Shown: piece after piece, positions 22,309 to 34,414 of the stretch | How positions within the stretch are numbered: the stretch's first letter is position 1 | How the letters are laid out: each line of letters opens with the position of its first letter | DNA from: Bufo bufo | Lineage: Eukaryota > Chordata > Amphibia > Anura > Bufonidae | Reading direction: 5' to 3' | NCBI RefSeq assembly: GCF_905171765.1 | Contig: NC_053391.1 | Location: 188,304,559-188,368,558 of the forward strand | DNA: 64,000 nucleotides | Notes under the pieces: model-generated | What the model was told of the DNA's origin: nothing | The model's input: the letters and a program-made list of their open reading frames with translations, nothing else | Database searches by the model: none | Made by a program: the position numbers and the translations under genes

Positions 22309-24490
22309 TGTGTTCCCTCCAATACCCCTTGTCATTCAGAAGATCCAAAGAGAGACTGCTACGATAATCCTGGTAACCCCTCTATGGGCCAAGAGAAGCT
22401 GGTTTCCTATCTTAAAACAACTAGCACTGGAGGACCAATGGGAGATTCCTTTCTAGAGGGATATGCTTGTCCAGGGTCATCTAATACATCCAGATCCCCA
22501 GATATTCAGGTTAGCTGTATGGATCCTGAGAGCGAAACATTGATAAGAAGGGGCCTTTCTGAAAAAGTAATCCTCACACTTAAAGCTAGTAGGAAAAAGG
22601 TTACTTCCTCCATTTACCTCAAAATTTGGAAAAAGTTTTGTTCCTGGCTAGGTGATGACCATCCCGATACTGCCTCTCCCCCTATTAGCAAGATCTTAGA
22701 TTTCTAACAGAGTGGACTAGAGCTAGGGCTAAGACCCAGTATGCTTAAAGGGCTTCTGTCACCCCACTAAAGTGATTTTTTTTTTTGGGGCTAGTTAAAT
22801 TAGTTATATAGCGATATATGAAAATATAATTGTGTTACTTACATTGATCCAGCAGTTTATTCAAAAAACAAAGTTTTATCATATGCAAATTCAGTCTCTA
22901 CCAGCAAGTAGGGCGGCTACTTGCTGGTAGCTGCTGCAGAAATCCGCCCCCTCCTCTTGTTGATTGACAGGGCCAGCCGGGATCTCCTCCTCCGGCCAGC
23001 CCTGTCGGCATTTCAAAAATCTTGCGCCTGTGTGGACTCGGCGCAGGCGCTCTGAGATGAGGAGGCTCGTCTCCTCAGAACTCCCTCAGTGCGCCTGCGC
23101 CAATGACGTCTTCTATTTCGGTGATGTCATCGGCGCAGGCGCACTGAGGGAGTTCTGAGGAGACGAGCCTCCTCATCTCAGAGCGCCTGCGCCGAATCCA
23201 CACAGGCGCGCGATTTTTGAAATGCCGACAGGGCTGGCCGGAGGAGGAGATCCCGGCTGGCCCTGTCAATCAACAAGAGGAGGGGGCGGATTTCTGCAGC
23301 AGCTACCAGCAAGTAGCCGCCCTACTTGCTGGTAGAGACCGAATTTGCATATGATAAAACTTCGTTTTTTGAATAAACTGCTGGATCAATGTAAGTAACA
23401 CAATTATATTTTCATATATCGCTATATAACTAATTTAACTAGCCCCAAAAAAAAAATCACTTTAGCGGGATGACAGAAGCCCTTTAAATATCTATCTGCT
23501 ATGCTGCCTGCAGCTCAGACACCCGATTCAACGTGACAGGTTCCCTTTAAGATGCAGATATCTACTCTGACCACCTTCTTTGACACTAGCCTAGCTGAAC
23601 ATAGGTGGATAAGGAGATTCATCAAGGCAGCTGTTAGATTGAGGCCTACTCTAAGGTCCAGAGTTCCCACGTGGGATCTGAACACGGTACTTGAGGGAAT
23701 AACAAAGTCTCCCTTTGTTCAATTATCTAATATTTCGATAAAACACCTATCCCTAAAGACGCCCTTCTTAATAGCTATAACTTCGTCTAGACGTATTGGG
23801 GAGTTACAGGACCACTCTTGCAGAGAACCATATCTTCAGATTCTGGAGGACCATATTCGTCTGAGATTAGATCCAGGGTTCTTGCCCAAAGTGGTCTCTT
23901 CCTTCCACCAAGACCAGAAGATTTTCTTGCCTTCCATTCCCAATTACATGAGAAGGAGGTGGAGGACAAGATGAGACTCCTAGGTTATTCAGTATCTTGA
24001 AGTCAGCAGGGAATTCAGGAAGAACGATAACTTGCTGGTCCAATTCTCATGGAAAAATAAAGGGAAGAAACTTACAAGATCCTCTTTAGCCAGCTGGATT
24101 AGATCCACTATTGATTGCTGTTATTCCATTCAAAACAAGTCCTGCCCGGGGGTTGTTAGGGCTCATTCTACTAGAACCACTGCCTCCTCTTGGGCAGAAA
24201 AAGGTAGAGTATCCCTAGATCAGATCTGTAAGGCCGCAACTTGGTCTAGCGTAAATACTTTCATCAGGAAGGGGTACGATAAACATTCCCTATCTAAACA
24301 TTATAAAGAGATGCATAATCAGGATCCATCAAGTCTGGTGTTTACGGCACTGGAGAAGGTGGAGAAACACTGGAGAGGCGGTGATTTTATCAGACAAATG
24401 TCTAGGATAGAATCCAGACGCATTTATGAATTTGGATCTCTACAACCGAAAGGCCTTAATTCGGAGTTGGAAATTTTTGGATTTATGTAG
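22309..24490 (+). pseudogene. DIRS-A tyrosine recombinase, interrupted
   Basis: Frame segments resume exactly after the hAT duplication (VFPPIPLVIQKIQ, WFPILKQLALEDQW). They continue with KVTSSIYLKIWKKF, then LGLRPSMLK just before a TTAA insertion at 22745, then MQISTLTTFF, PTWDLNTVLEGITKSPF, ITSSRRIGEL (first catalytic Arg) and, after another shift, VRAHSTRTTASSWAEKGRVS and LDQICKAATWSSV. The H-x-x-R pair is intact (HSTR). An extra base at about 22706 and a shift near 23960 break the frame. Confidence 0.85.
22749..23546. mobile_element. Nested TTAA (piggyBac-like) foldbacks inside the recombinase
   Basis: TTAA at 22745-22748 and 23547-23550 bracket the insertion. Removing it and one TTAA restores a continuous frame (Met-Leu-Lys-Met-Gln). 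The inner element 22749-23483 (AGGGCTTCTGTC ... GACAGAAGCCCT) is a 735-bp foldback with about 360-bp arms and its own TTAA at 23484-23487. The last 59 bp, ending GTGACAGGTTCCCT, are the right end of another TTAA MITE. ORFs inside the arms are mirror images of each other. Confidence 0.85.
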
Positions 24491-24619
24491 GTTGGATGTC
24501 TCGTGGCCGACGGCACGTCGCATGCTAGGCCGTCTATCGGCGCTGCGACGTGTCCTTGGCTCCGAGATACCCACCCTTCTTTCTCTATCAAATCCGAATA
24601 ATTGTATCAAACTCTAGGA

Positions 24620-25990
24620 TTCCTATGAAACTTTCAAGATTCCTCACATTTATTATTTTATATTCTTATATTGATATTTTAATCTTGAAAATTTGTTTAA
24701 TAATATTTTATTATAAAAAGTCATTTTATAAGTGTTGGCAATCAGATATCAAGTTTATATTTCACATAATGATATATCACACCAATTGGGACATCTGGGC
24801 CAAAAAACGCATGTGTCCCCAAAAAAACGCATAAAAAACGCATGGAAACTGCAAGAGGAAAAAAAAAAAAAAAAAAATTATATTTTTTTTAAATCAAGGC
24901 TGTATAGAATTATCCCTTGATTATGTGGGAGAATTCCCTTGCAAACTGGGAGTAGCATGAACAACAGGTGTCCGAGATTTGGGAAGCAATCAAAGGAATG
25001 GATAAAAATGGAGGCAGAGCAGGCAGACACTTGACCACTGAGGAAGGGAGAGTGAATCTACCCGTAACGCGTATGGTGAAACAAGTGATGTACCTGCATT
25101 GAAAAGCCTCCGATAATACTGTATGGCCATACAGAAGAAAATCTCTACAGTAAAGGATTAACTATTCTTATCGTCGAAAGCTGCACCAAAGGAAATTGCG
25201 GAACAGAGTGGCAACTCCCGCGATCTTTGGAACTCCTGCGAAATTTAAACCAGCTTGCTGTATGGAGCGACTGAATAAGCCGGCAAATATTTAAAGCTCC
25301 ATTGAAGCAATAGGGAGACAGGAGACGCTAGACGGTAAGCCAAACATCGATTTAAAGTTTTCTCCAATCCAAAGCTCATATCGAGCTTAAAAGGATATGC
25401 TATAAGAGACTTTTCACATTATCAGGATTCCTGTGGACACTTTATGAACATATTGCGCTCCCAGTGAATACACCTACAACATTTTCAGTGACATTCAGTT
25501 TCCCAAATTGGGATAGAGCGCTAGAAGATAATACCCCCTCTTTCCCAAATAACAGCATATACTTGAAGTTTCTTGGTGTGATATATATTATTGAATTTAT
25601 CGACACTATTGAGTCATATGAATATAGTGTTGATCATATCTACCACAATATATGTGACTGTAATGTTGTATATTATTGCTACATTGTTCTTATAAATTTT
25701 ATTACTTGTATTTTATGGGGATATAATAAATACTTTCTGCACATGTCAATCTGGTTGCCAAGTGTATGAGTGCTCGCTCATTACTCTATTACTACATTTG
25801 CCTTTAAGAGAGGGTGGGGTGATTCCCTCTATATGAGCTTGCAGCACCATACCTTAACTACATGCTAGTGAGCCACCACAACCTACCACTACTTTCATTA
25901 GACACTATCGCCTTAGTCTTCCCGATACTACTGAAATTCAGTTTGGCCGGAACGTCCTACAAGCGATATCCCACTCCGGGTAGTTATTTG
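24620..25990. other. DIRS-A 3' region, unassigned
   Basis: It lies between the recombinase and the terminal repeats. It is AT-rich with no recognised domain. CACTGAGGAAGGGAGAGTGA followed by GTAACGCGTATGG near 25020-25075 resembles the 3' part of some Penelope-like repeats, so an insertion is possible. Confidence 0.35.
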
Positions 25991-26036
25991 TTAGTTCTCA
26001 TTGTGGCCGTCGTGGTGGATGAGGTGGAAAAACTAT

Positions 26037-26364
26037 AATTAGTCTTACCGGTAATTCCGTTTTCTTGAATCCACCATGACGGCCCATACTAACCCCATCC
26101 CAAAAAAAATTAAAAATAAAATAAAAATATTTTGGGAAAAAAAATAAAAAAAATGAGAAAGGAAGGGAGGAATCCTTTTTTTGTGGGTATGAAGTAATAT
26201 CCTATTTTTCTGTTCACCTACCTTGGTAATTTGTTAAACACTGAGGGGGTGGAGGGATATTTAAATTCTCTCTGTGTGTTTCTGCCCCTACAGGTCAAGG
26301 GTCAATCTCTCATTGTGGCCGTCGTAGTGGATTCAAGGAAACGGAATTACCGGTAAGACTAATT
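26037..26364. repeat. DIRS-A terminal inverted repeat pair
   Basis: 48-bp arms at 26037-26084 and 26317-26364 are near-perfect inverses (ATTAGTCTTACCGGTAATTC and GAATTACCGGTAAGACTAAT at their outer parts). The block CTCATTGTGGCCGTCGT also occurs in direct orientation at about 25997 and 26309. Inverted plus direct copies at one end are expected for DIRS termini with an internal complementary region. Confidence 0.7.
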
Positions 26365-26475
26365 ACGTTTTTTTTTTTTTTTTTTTAACCTCTCTTGGGA
26401 CTAGCTTCAAATTACCCTTACACACATGAATTTGGCACTACGCTCTTTTTTAACCTGTTAAAAACATCAGAATAA

Positions 26476-26785
26476 GGGCTCATGCACATGAACGTATTCT
26501 TTTTCCGTGACCATTCCGTTTTTTAATGCGGCCCGTATGAGGAGCCATTCGCGTTAATGGGGCCACAAGAAAAAACGGAAATGACTCCATGTGCATTCTG
26601 TGTCTGTATGGCCATTCCACAAAAAATAGAACATGTCCTATCATTGTCAGCATTACGGACAAGGATAGGACTGTTTATTAGGGGCCGGCCATTCCATTCT
26701 GTAAAATGCACACGGCCGGTATCCGTTTTTTTGCGGATCTGAAATTTGCAGACCACAGAAGATCCAACATTGTGTGCATGAGCCC
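26476..26785. repeat. TWA-type foldback MITE, exact TAA duplication
   Basis: GGGCTCATGCACATGAACG opens, the inverse TGTGTGCATGAGCCC closes. TAA flanks at 26473-26475 and 26786-26788. The interior has TTCCGTTTTTT and AACATGTCCTAT blocks, like 3603-4084 and 56971-57299. Confidence 0.85.
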
Positions 26786-26788
26786 TAA

Positions 26789-27719
26789 GCGTTTTTTTTT
26801 TTCCTGGCAGTTTTCACACACAGTGGGGATCATTTACTAAGCGCTCCACGCCAGTTTTGCACCTTTTTTTTTTAATGCCTATGCAACAGGTGTTTTTACG
26901 CTGTCCTCGCCACTTGGTCGTGCCAGGGATCAAGTCGGGGCCAGGACTTCAGGCCTGAGAAATTTACCATCTGTTATGTCTGAAGGCAGGCATAGAGGAG
27001 TGAAAACTACTCCAGTCAGGGGCTGGAGTACTTTTCATTCCAGGTGCAGGGACTGCCGTAGGTGTGCCTAATTTATGGTGTACCAATGTGCCTTAGACTT
27101 TTCCTGACATCAGCGCAGGGCGCACTATGAACAGCACAAGCAGCGCACTATAGCTAAATGATAAAGTACATGGAAGATATACCATATTGGACTGCAGTAT
27201 TCAGGTTAAATTGCTGCATTGGTACTTTTGCGATAAATAAGTGGGTTTTCGGTTGCAGTTTAGGCCCTCGGTCTGTTAAAAGTTCGCCATCACTGGTGTA
27301 ATGCAATGATGTGTTATTATACATGCATGAGCTGGAATTGGGATTAGATCTAAGTGATTATGTCTAAATTATGGGACAACCCATGATGTTGACAATGAGC
27401 AGAATAAGCCAAAATTCCTGGGAAAGGGCATTTTGCAGTCTACAAACATTATTTTCGCTAATGCAAACAATCTTTACCTTGAGAAGAGAGATTATTATGC
27501 CTGCAGGCACAATCTACATTAACAGTTACAATAACCATAGCAAGTACATGAGCGGAGTAATCCCTGGTTCATCCATTTAAAATACCAGATCTATTGTTTC
27601 ATCTCCAGACTTGACTTCTCAAACTGTATAGGCAGATTTATTAATTCCGAGTCATAAAAATTCTGCGTCTCAATGCTAATGACAAGCATCATAGTCACAG
27701 AGCAAGCTTGTCTGCAAGA
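26789..27719. other. Intergenic, nothing recognised
   Basis: Low-complexity T/A runs and no domain-bearing ORF. Confidence 0.3.
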
Positions 27720-27723
27720 TTAA

Positions 27724-28852
27724 CCCTTAGGATACCAGAGATTTTTTGTTTCTGCGTTTCTTTTCATTTTTCTTCCCCATCTTCCTTGAGCCATAACTTT
27801 TTTTATATTTCCATTCGCATAGCTGTATGATGGCTTATTTTTTGCGGGACAAGTTGGACAGTCTAATGCCACCATTAATTGTGGCATACAATGTAGTGGG
27901 AAGCGGTAAAGAAATTCCAAATGGGGTGGAATTGAAAAAAAACAAAAAACGCAATTCCTCCACCGTTTTACGGGTTTTGTTCCCACGGCGTTCCGTTTGT
28001 GGCAAAACTGACCCATGCCCTTCATTCTCTGGGTCAGTACAATTGCAACCATACCACATATGTGTAGTTTTTTTTTTATGTCTAAATAGTGTCAAAATAA
28101 ATTCTAACCAACTTTTTTTCAGGACAATCTGTAGTTTTTATTGATACCATGTTGGGGCGTGTGTGACTTTATGATTAAATTTTTTTGGGTAAGAGAAGCA
28201 ATGAAAAAATAGCAAATTGGCCACTTTGACCCTTTTTTCCGTTACGCCATTCGCAGTATTGGAAAAGTATTTTAATAGTGCGGGCGTTTTGGGTCGCAGT
28301 GATACCCATGATGTTTATTTATTTTATTATGTTATTTTATTATACGGAAATGAGGGTTATTTAGACTTTTATATTTTGTTATTGTTTTACAGTTTTTTTT
28401 TTACTTTTTTTGTAATGAATTTGAAGCTTGTATTTGAACAAAATCTATTTTTTACTTTTGAACAATCATGGATTTTAAAATGCATTTATTACTGACTATT
28501 GCTCATTTCTTATGTTGACCTAGTGGCCAAAATAAGAATTGCATCTTTAATGCCCCCAGCCTCTTCAGCGAGGCTGAGTGCTTTGAAACCAATCACCTGT
28601 ATGCTCATTGGCCACACAGAGGATGCCAGTAACAAGCCCGGAAGCGAGAGTTTCCAGGTTTTTGACTTGATCACGGCATCTAAAGGCTTTAATTACCGCT
28701 ATCGCCATTAGTGCCGTTCGCGGTAATTAGCCGCGGGTCTCTGCTGTTTGAAACAGCAGAGACCTGCCGGCCATGACGCCTGCTGCACGTGCGAGCAGGC
28801 TCCATGTTTGCCTATCGTTCCAGCGCCGTACATGTCGCTGGTAGCGACAGGG
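27724..28852. mobile_element. piggyBac-like TTAA element, complete copy
   Basis: TTAA at 27720-27723 and 28853-28856 flank CCCTTAGGATACCAG and GCTGGTAGCGACAGGG. The right part has the hairpin GGGTCTCTGCTGTTTGAAAC with its complement, and GCCATGACGCCTGCTGCACG. It is non-coding. It is the uninterrupted relative of 9021-11214. Confidence 0.85.
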
Positions 28853-28856
28853 TTAA

Positions 28857-29215
28857 GAGAGTCTGGGAGTCAAAAGAGCATGCACCACACCTAAAATGGG
28901 AAACCTCTGTGTATACTATGGGCAGATTTATTTTAGGGAACCTGTCAGCTCTGATATGCTGCCCTCATTGAAAGCAGCATAGTATAGCGACAGACCAACT
29001 GATTTCAGGGCAGCATGTGGGAGCGGATAGGTTCCCAACACACGGCAGACTTTGTCGCAGAAAATTTTCCTATTGAAAGTTTCCATCCACCTGAATTGAA
29101 CTTGCAGAAATTCATGTGTTTCATGCCAAAACAAACTCATTCAGATGAATGGTACTTTCTACAAAAAATATGTCGTGTGTAACGGCACCCTAAGACTAAT
29201 ATCTATATGCTAGTC
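28857..29215. other. Intergenic, part of a decayed repeat
   Basis: TAGGGAACCTGTCAGCTCTG near 28934 resembles a TTAA-MITE end. No gene is seen. Confidence 0.3.
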
Positions 29216-29219
29216 TTAA

Positions 29220-29518
29220 AGGGGTTATCCGAGACAAAAAAAATGCTCCCCCCATATGCCAGGCCCCTCACACCGATTCTACTTACCTGGCAGGCGGTGA
29301 CTGGGACGAGCCTCCCTAGCGTCACCAGTGATGCTAGGGAGGCTTGTCCCTGTCACCTCCTGCCATTGGATGCCGGATGTTTTCATCAGCGCACGGGCAG
29401 AAGCATCAACGGCACTGCGGGGACCAGGAGTGGCGGCAGTGAGCGGGAACCAGGTAAGTAGAATCAGTGTGAGGGGCCTGGCATATGGAGGAGCATTATT
29501 TAGTCTTGGATAACCCCT
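29220..29518. repeat. TTAA-type foldback MITE
   Basis: TTAA (29216-29219) precedes AGGGGTTATCCGAGAC, and the element closes GTCTTGGATAACCCCT with TTAC, a decayed TTAA. The arms share CATATGCCAGGCCCCTCACA. The mirror-image ORFs within it are artefacts. Confidence 0.75.
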
Positions 29519-29522
29519 TACT

Positions 29523-29980
29523 TTTTCTGCCAATTAAAACCAGATAGTGATTGATTTTTTTATGTTGTTTTCTGATGGACTTTGTTTTTATTCTGAGGGC
29601 AACCATCTTGTCTGAGCTGTTTGTTAACAGCACCTAGATATGCTTTACGGCAGCCACATGGGCCACAGAAAGAACAGTATGGAGGGGACTCACTTCTATT
29701 GGACAGTTTTCTAAGCATGCTCTGTGACCTATGCAGAGGTCATTGTACAGGGAGGCAGTAGATAAGATGTGACATCAGTTATTGTGAATGGTGAATCCTG
29801 TGTTATATATACAGAGGTGTGAACTGTCAATCTGCCAGGATGAAAATCACAATGCCTGGGAGGGCAGCCTCAGCAAATTACACGCATAAAATTAGTTTTA
29901 AAATCCATGTTCTGACTAGGTGATGAGTGCACCGAGGGTGGGCCGAGCGACTTGGTGCAAACGAGAATGGTGGACTCTGT
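29523..29980. other. Intergenic, nothing recognised
   Basis: No coding or repeat signature is seen in this stretch. Confidence 0.3.
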
Positions 29981-29985
29981 GTTAA

Positions 29986-30286
29986 GGCCCCTTTAAATGG
30001 CCCGATGGAGCAGACGATTATTGGGAAGGAAGCATTTACATGCAGCGATCTCCTCCATAGTATGAAGAGGAGAAATCGCTAATGCCATCGCTCGTTTTTC
30101 AGAAGCAGAGTGGTTTAGACAGCACGATCTGCTGCCAGCAGACAATGATTTAGGTGACCGCACCATGGATCCTATTACCCGATGTGTTCCACTCGTTCAT
30201 TGTGTAATAGGCAGGACCTTTACACCTTTTCATATGAACGCTTATTAGCAATAATCTCTCCTAACATCGGGCAGTGTAATGGGGCC
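29986..30286. repeat. TWA-type MITE (GGCCCCTTTAAATGGCCCGA)
   Basis: It opens after TAA with GGCCCCTTTAAATGGCCCGA and closes TCGGGCAGTGTAATGGGGCC before TTTA. The interior has GCGATCTCCTCC and its inverse. Related fragments lie near 660-998 and 52140. Confidence 0.65.
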
Positions 30287-30299
30287 TTTAGCTATATAC

Positions 30300-31150
30300 A
30301 GAGGCGATAGCCGTTACTTTAATCCTGCCGGTGATGGCATTGACGGGAGTGCTGAAAAGAGATCTCTACAGAACGGACAGTATCAGCATATTAATAATCA
30401 CGTCAGTGGTTTCCATCAGTGATTATGAGCCCAAACTGTGGATCCTACACAAAGATAATGTTTAATGGTTTTTGACTTGTACCTGGTTTTGGCTTACAAT
30501 CACTCATGGAAGTCACTGAACAAATCACTGAAGCGTAAAAGAGGCCTTAGTAACCGATCTGAAAACTGCAGGAATTTTCTTTTTTCAAATCTAGACCTGG
30601 GATATTAAAAATAACAGCGCCAAAAATTCTTAAAAAAATATAAAAACATGATTTAAACAATAGGTGATTTTCTAATGACATGTTTCCTTTAATAGATCGT
30701 TGTTGGCCACACAGCGAGAGGAGTAAGAAGTAGAAAATGATGGTGCAAATATGGTGTGCGCCATAATGTACTACTTTGTACGACAACAAAACTGGTGCAA
30801 ATAAGAAATACTCGCCCCATATGTTACTTAAAACATGAAACTTGTACTAAAAATATGTTCTCCAATGTTTCTCTTTTTGAAAATTCAGAGGCTTCAATCC
30901 ACACGCCGTCACAACAGGCTCCTAATTATTATTTTAAAGCTCATTGTATTCATGAACAATTTTGCGTTCCTTCGCAGTTTTGTACTTGTATTTTACAGCA
31001 GCTTGTGCTTCAGAGTGGTTCTTCCTATTGTAACTGCTGATAAGAAGTGGTGACCAAAGCCAGTCATCGTGAAGTATCACCATGGTCACATATTCACCGC
31101 TCTGAAGTACAGCTGTAAGGGCTTAGGCTGCGTCACATCTCCGTAAATAT
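30300..31150. other. Intergenic, nothing recognised
   Basis: AT-rich, with two overlapping short ORFs near 30756-31053 that lack any domain or splice support. Confidence 0.3.
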
Positions 31151-31159
31151 GCTCTAGCT

Positions 31160-31306
31160 CAGGGATGGCCAACCTGAGGCTCTCCAGCTGTTGCAAAACT
31201 ACAACTCCCAGCATGCCCAGACTGCCTTCAGTTATCAGCCTACAGCAAAGCATGGTGGGAGTTGTAGTTTTGCAACAGCTGGAGAGCCTCAGGTTGGCCA
31301 GCCCTG
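31160..31306. repeat. hAT-type foldback MITE with exact 8-bp TSD
   Basis: The 147-bp element opens CAGGGATGGCCAACCTGAGG and closes with the complement, CCTCAGGTTGGCCAGCCCTG. CTCTAGCT is duplicated exactly at 31152-31159 and 31307-31314. The arms carry GTTGCAAAACTACAACTCCC and its complement. Confidence 0.9.
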
Positions 31307-31319
31307 CTCTAGCTGCCTG

Positions 31320-32137
31320 ATCCAGAACAAAGGCCTTTATGCTGGAAAGCGGCCGCATCCCGACTGGATCCCATCATAGTCAATAGGGATCCGGTGGTGA
31401 TCTGCTGAATCCGGCGACCACAAGCAGGCTGTTCTCTACTGGAACAGCCTGCAGGAACCATTCACCGGAGATGTGAACGTGGCTTTAGGCTCCATTCACA
31501 ACACGGTTAGAATGTACATTGGTTCTACTAAACTATACCTTTTTACAGGCTTACAGTTGGATATGTTACCCATAATTCCGATTGTAAAAATAAATAAAAA
31601 TCTGATATACTGGCCCAACAGAAGCCAAACCTGCCTGCTTGTGGCCTGTTAAGTGAACAGAGTCATGTGGATTTGCTGAGCATACACGTAAATAGGGACT
31701 CTAAATCAGACATGAACTAATTCACATGCTACGGTCAAATTAAGGTCTATTGGTGTGTTAACTGCATTAAACCAGGAACTGTAATTGCATTATTAAGCCA
31801 CAATTTGACAGCACCATGTGAATAGACCCTAAGAAGTGTTTTTTTTAAGCACTTGCAATGAATACTTTTATTTTTGGCATATGTATCAATCAGTTGAAAC
31901 ACTGAGGTTTAGTAAGACCCCTATGAATTCAATGTGTGAGAACACTGCAGAATAAATAATAACGATAAAATAATTTCAATTGTCCCTGGGGAGAAGAATA
32001 CTGGAAAAAAAATAATACAATTTCATAAAGACTTCAAAATGGAATGACCTAGTTGTGTAAAAGCACCTCAATAAACACTTAAAAAATATCTAGCCTGAAA
32101 ATCCTGCAACAGCAGAACAGTCATGATTTCCCTCAGT
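31320..32137. other. Region downstream of BLZF1, non-coding
   Basis: No exon or clear repeat boundary. The first 160 bp has CGGATCC-type blocks, suggesting MITE debris. It may include the BLZF1 3' UTR if a distal poly(A) site is used. Confidence 0.35.
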
Positions 32138-32143
32138 TTTATT
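32138..32143 (-). terminator. blzf1: Candidate BLZF1 poly(A) signal AATAAA
   Basis: AATAAA on the minus strand, 86 nt past the BLZF1 stop, followed downstream by T/G-richer sequence. That would give a very short 3' UTR. Other minus-strand AATAAA hexamers lie further on (for example near 31866), so the site used is uncertain. Confidence 0.4.
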
Positions 32144-32228
32144 GCACTGAGCCGGTGCCTGAGTATAGAGGTTATTGCTATTAGACTAGAATGTTCTTCA
32201 CCACTGCTAAAAGGAGGGTTGTGCCCAT

Positions 32229-32411
32229 CTATAAAGCAATCAGTTCTCCCTGGCAGTGATTGCAGCAATTGAAGGTGATGTTCTCGTATCTGGTATAGGG
32301 GTGAAATCGTCCAATATTTTTTTTTGCCGCTAAGAAGCAAGGTGAGGACTCTGAGAAAGAAATATCTGGAGACGTCTCAGAACATGCGATGGGATCCTGA
32401 GCCTTCAGTAT
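32229..32411 (-). CDS. blzf1: BLZF1 exon 7, C-terminal GRASP55-binding tail
   Basis: The acceptor (tatgtttcag) precedes 32411. Sixty codons plus a TAG stop (32231-32229) encode a linker followed by KNIGRFHPYTRYENITFNCC, then NHCQGELIAL at the C-terminus. In the golgin-45 family this tail binds the PDZ region of GRASP55 through its hydrophobic C-terminal residues and a zinc site formed with the Cys-x-x-Cys pair. Both elements are present here (CCNHC and a terminal Ile-Ala-Leu). This is the best recognised exon in the window. Confidence 0.97.
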   Translation of the reverse strand: MLKAQDPIACSETSPDISFSESSPCFLAAKKNIGRFHPYTRYENITFNCCNHCQGELIAL

Positions 32412-32618
32412 CTGAAACATAACAGAAACAGCACAAATGAATATGTCTGGCCACAAAACTGAAAACACTGACCACTTAAAGTGAAGATTCACATATTGTA
32501 TACCAGAAAATGGAGTATACAGAGGCAGCACTGCAGTAAAAGGAGAACTGGCACTGTTACAGAAAATAAACGACGCCAGTAACATTTCTGGAAAAGAAAG
32601 AAAAGTAAGGAAACTTAC

Positions 32619-32838
32619 CATTTCGGCCATTTTTTCTGCAAGAGTACTACAAAATTCAGTTGTTTGCGAAGTATGTTTGGGGCTCTCTGATCCAGTATTT
32701 CCAATAAGGTGAGACTTTACAGCCACCGCCAGCTTCAGATTTGCTGCCACCAGTTCATTGGTAGAGTACGGCTGAGCAATGGGGTAATAGGTCTGCTGTC
32801 TTCCCCACTGCAGCGAGACGAGAAGCTCTTCTAATACT
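32619..32838 (-). CDS. blzf1: BLZF1 exon 6, end of coiled coil and linker
   Basis: The acceptor (cttctgcag) precedes 32838 and the donor GTAAGT follows 32619. After one base that completes Lys255, 73 codons encode VLEELLVSLQWGRQQTYYP, a more variable Ser/Thr-rich linker, and EFCSTLAEKMAEM. The exon ends on a codon boundary. LEELLVSLQWGR is a hallmark golgin-45 block. Confidence 0.96.
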
Positions 32839-34414
32839 CTGCAGAAGAAGCATGTTACGGTCAAATAAAACATGCCAACTAGGGGATATTAATAAAACAT
32901 AGTGCACAATATACAACAGCAGAGCAGCATGCGGACTCTGGTCCAGTCAGAACATCTACTGGAATCCTTGCCCATAGGGTAATGATGGTCATGTCTCCAC
33001 ATAATCAAGGTAGGTAATGTGACCAAAACATATTTTTAATAAATATTGGTATTCTTATTTTCTATGGCTCTATCTATAATAGTAGTAAACTGCAGGATTT
33101 CAGGATTATTTTATCGGAGTCCCAGTTCTGTTGAGATCACATTTCAGCAGAGATCATATTATCATCATAGGCTGATTACAATGACAGGTATTATCTATCT
33201 AAATACATAAAACACTACACACTATTAACAGGGGGTGATGCAATCAAGCAGGAGCAGGTATCCTGAAGGAGAGGCCATCTTCTGTACATAAATGTAGTAA
33301 ATAGAGGAATCAATTTTGCTGCTTTCTCTATTTACCCACACAGGTCTTTACCTCCCGAGGTCTTTTAATGACACTTTCGGGGACGTATGTGCCAAAAATA
33401 AGTTAAAAAAATATATAAGAAAATGCAAAATAAATAAATAAAAATGTCTATAGTTTATCACTACGTTCAAAATGAGCGATAGAAAATAAGGAACTCCCAG
33501 ATTATTAAAAAGCCCTCAGTGTCATGTAAGAAAGTCATAAGAATTATTTTTGTACTCCAACAAATTTAAAAATGTAAACCGTTAAACCACCATTATGTTC
33601 TAAATCACAAGCAAAGAGTCTAGTATGGTCATTAAACGGGTTTTCCGAGATTTTATACTGATAGATAGGTCATCAGTATCTGCTCGTGGGGGTCTGACAC
33701 CCGCCACTCCTGCCGATTAGCTGTTCGAGAAAGCAAAGGGACTCGCAGTAGTGACTATGCAACATATGTTTACAACAATAAACTGGGTAGCTTAGTTTGG
33801 TCAGTGTACTGTGCCATGTGCCACCTGTGCAGGGGGGGGGGGGGGGGGAAGACGACGACTAGGGGCTCATCTGGGGATTCACCTATTCTTCTGTGGGCTA
33901 GTTCAAGTCTGTATATATGTGAAAACTGTTAATTAACAGCTGTTAGCAGAGCTGCATCTCAAGGAAAATGGCTTCCATCATAATCATGTACAGAAAATTG
34001 AATAAAAAAGTATAATCAGAAAATGACGGAGAAAAAAAAGTTTCACCATCTCTTCTAAAGTAGGATAAATTATGTAGGTGATATAGTAAACCTGGGAGAT
34101 ATGTTTCACTTAAAGGGGTGCTCTGGATAGGCCATCAATATGAGAATGGACGGGTCTGATTCCCGGGACCACCACCGGTCAACTGCATGAAGAGGCCACA
34201 GCACTTTATGGACGTCATGTTCATCAATCACATGGCCTAGGCACAGCCAAATTCACATGAATAGGGCTGAGCTGCAATATCAAGCACCGCTGCTATAAAC
34301 TGTATGGCACTGTGTGAGGCGGCAGTGGGGCTCACGAGAGCACTGCAACCTCCTCAAACAACTGATTGGTGTGGCTGCTATGAGTCACACCACCGCTGAT
34401 CTCATATTGATGAC
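32839..34414. other. BLZF1 intron 5, no gene
   Basis: Intronic. It contains a 17-18 base G run near 33833-33850 and fragments of TTAAAGGGGTGCTCTGG repeats near 34112. No exon signals consistent with the BLZF1 phase were found. Confidence 0.5.

Larger units (their letters stand above)
13502..26365 (+). mobile_element. DIRS-like retrotransposon DIRS-A, 5'-truncated, with nested insertions
   Basis: In plus orientation it has the gag end, reverse transcriptase, RNase H, tyrosine recombinase and a 3' inverted-repeat end, the DIRS order. There is no LTR or integrase. It is interrupted by a 6784-bp hAT element (15517-22300) and by TTAA elements (22749-23546). The 5' end is missing: gag starts abruptly beside a truncated hAT element at about 13500. 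The coding frames contain many breaks. Confidence 0.85.

Noticed and set aside
22964..23269. Two nearly identical 64-codon ORFs on opposite strands
   Set aside because: They are the two arms of one foldback element, so the similarity is self-complementarity.
25464..25769. 101-codon ORF in the DIRS-A 3' region
   Set aside because: AT-rich, no domain, and no counterpart in DIRS-B.
32068..32340. 90-codon minus-strand ORF overlapping the last BLZF1 exon
   Set aside because: It is in a different frame from the golgin-45 tail and has no recognisable domain.
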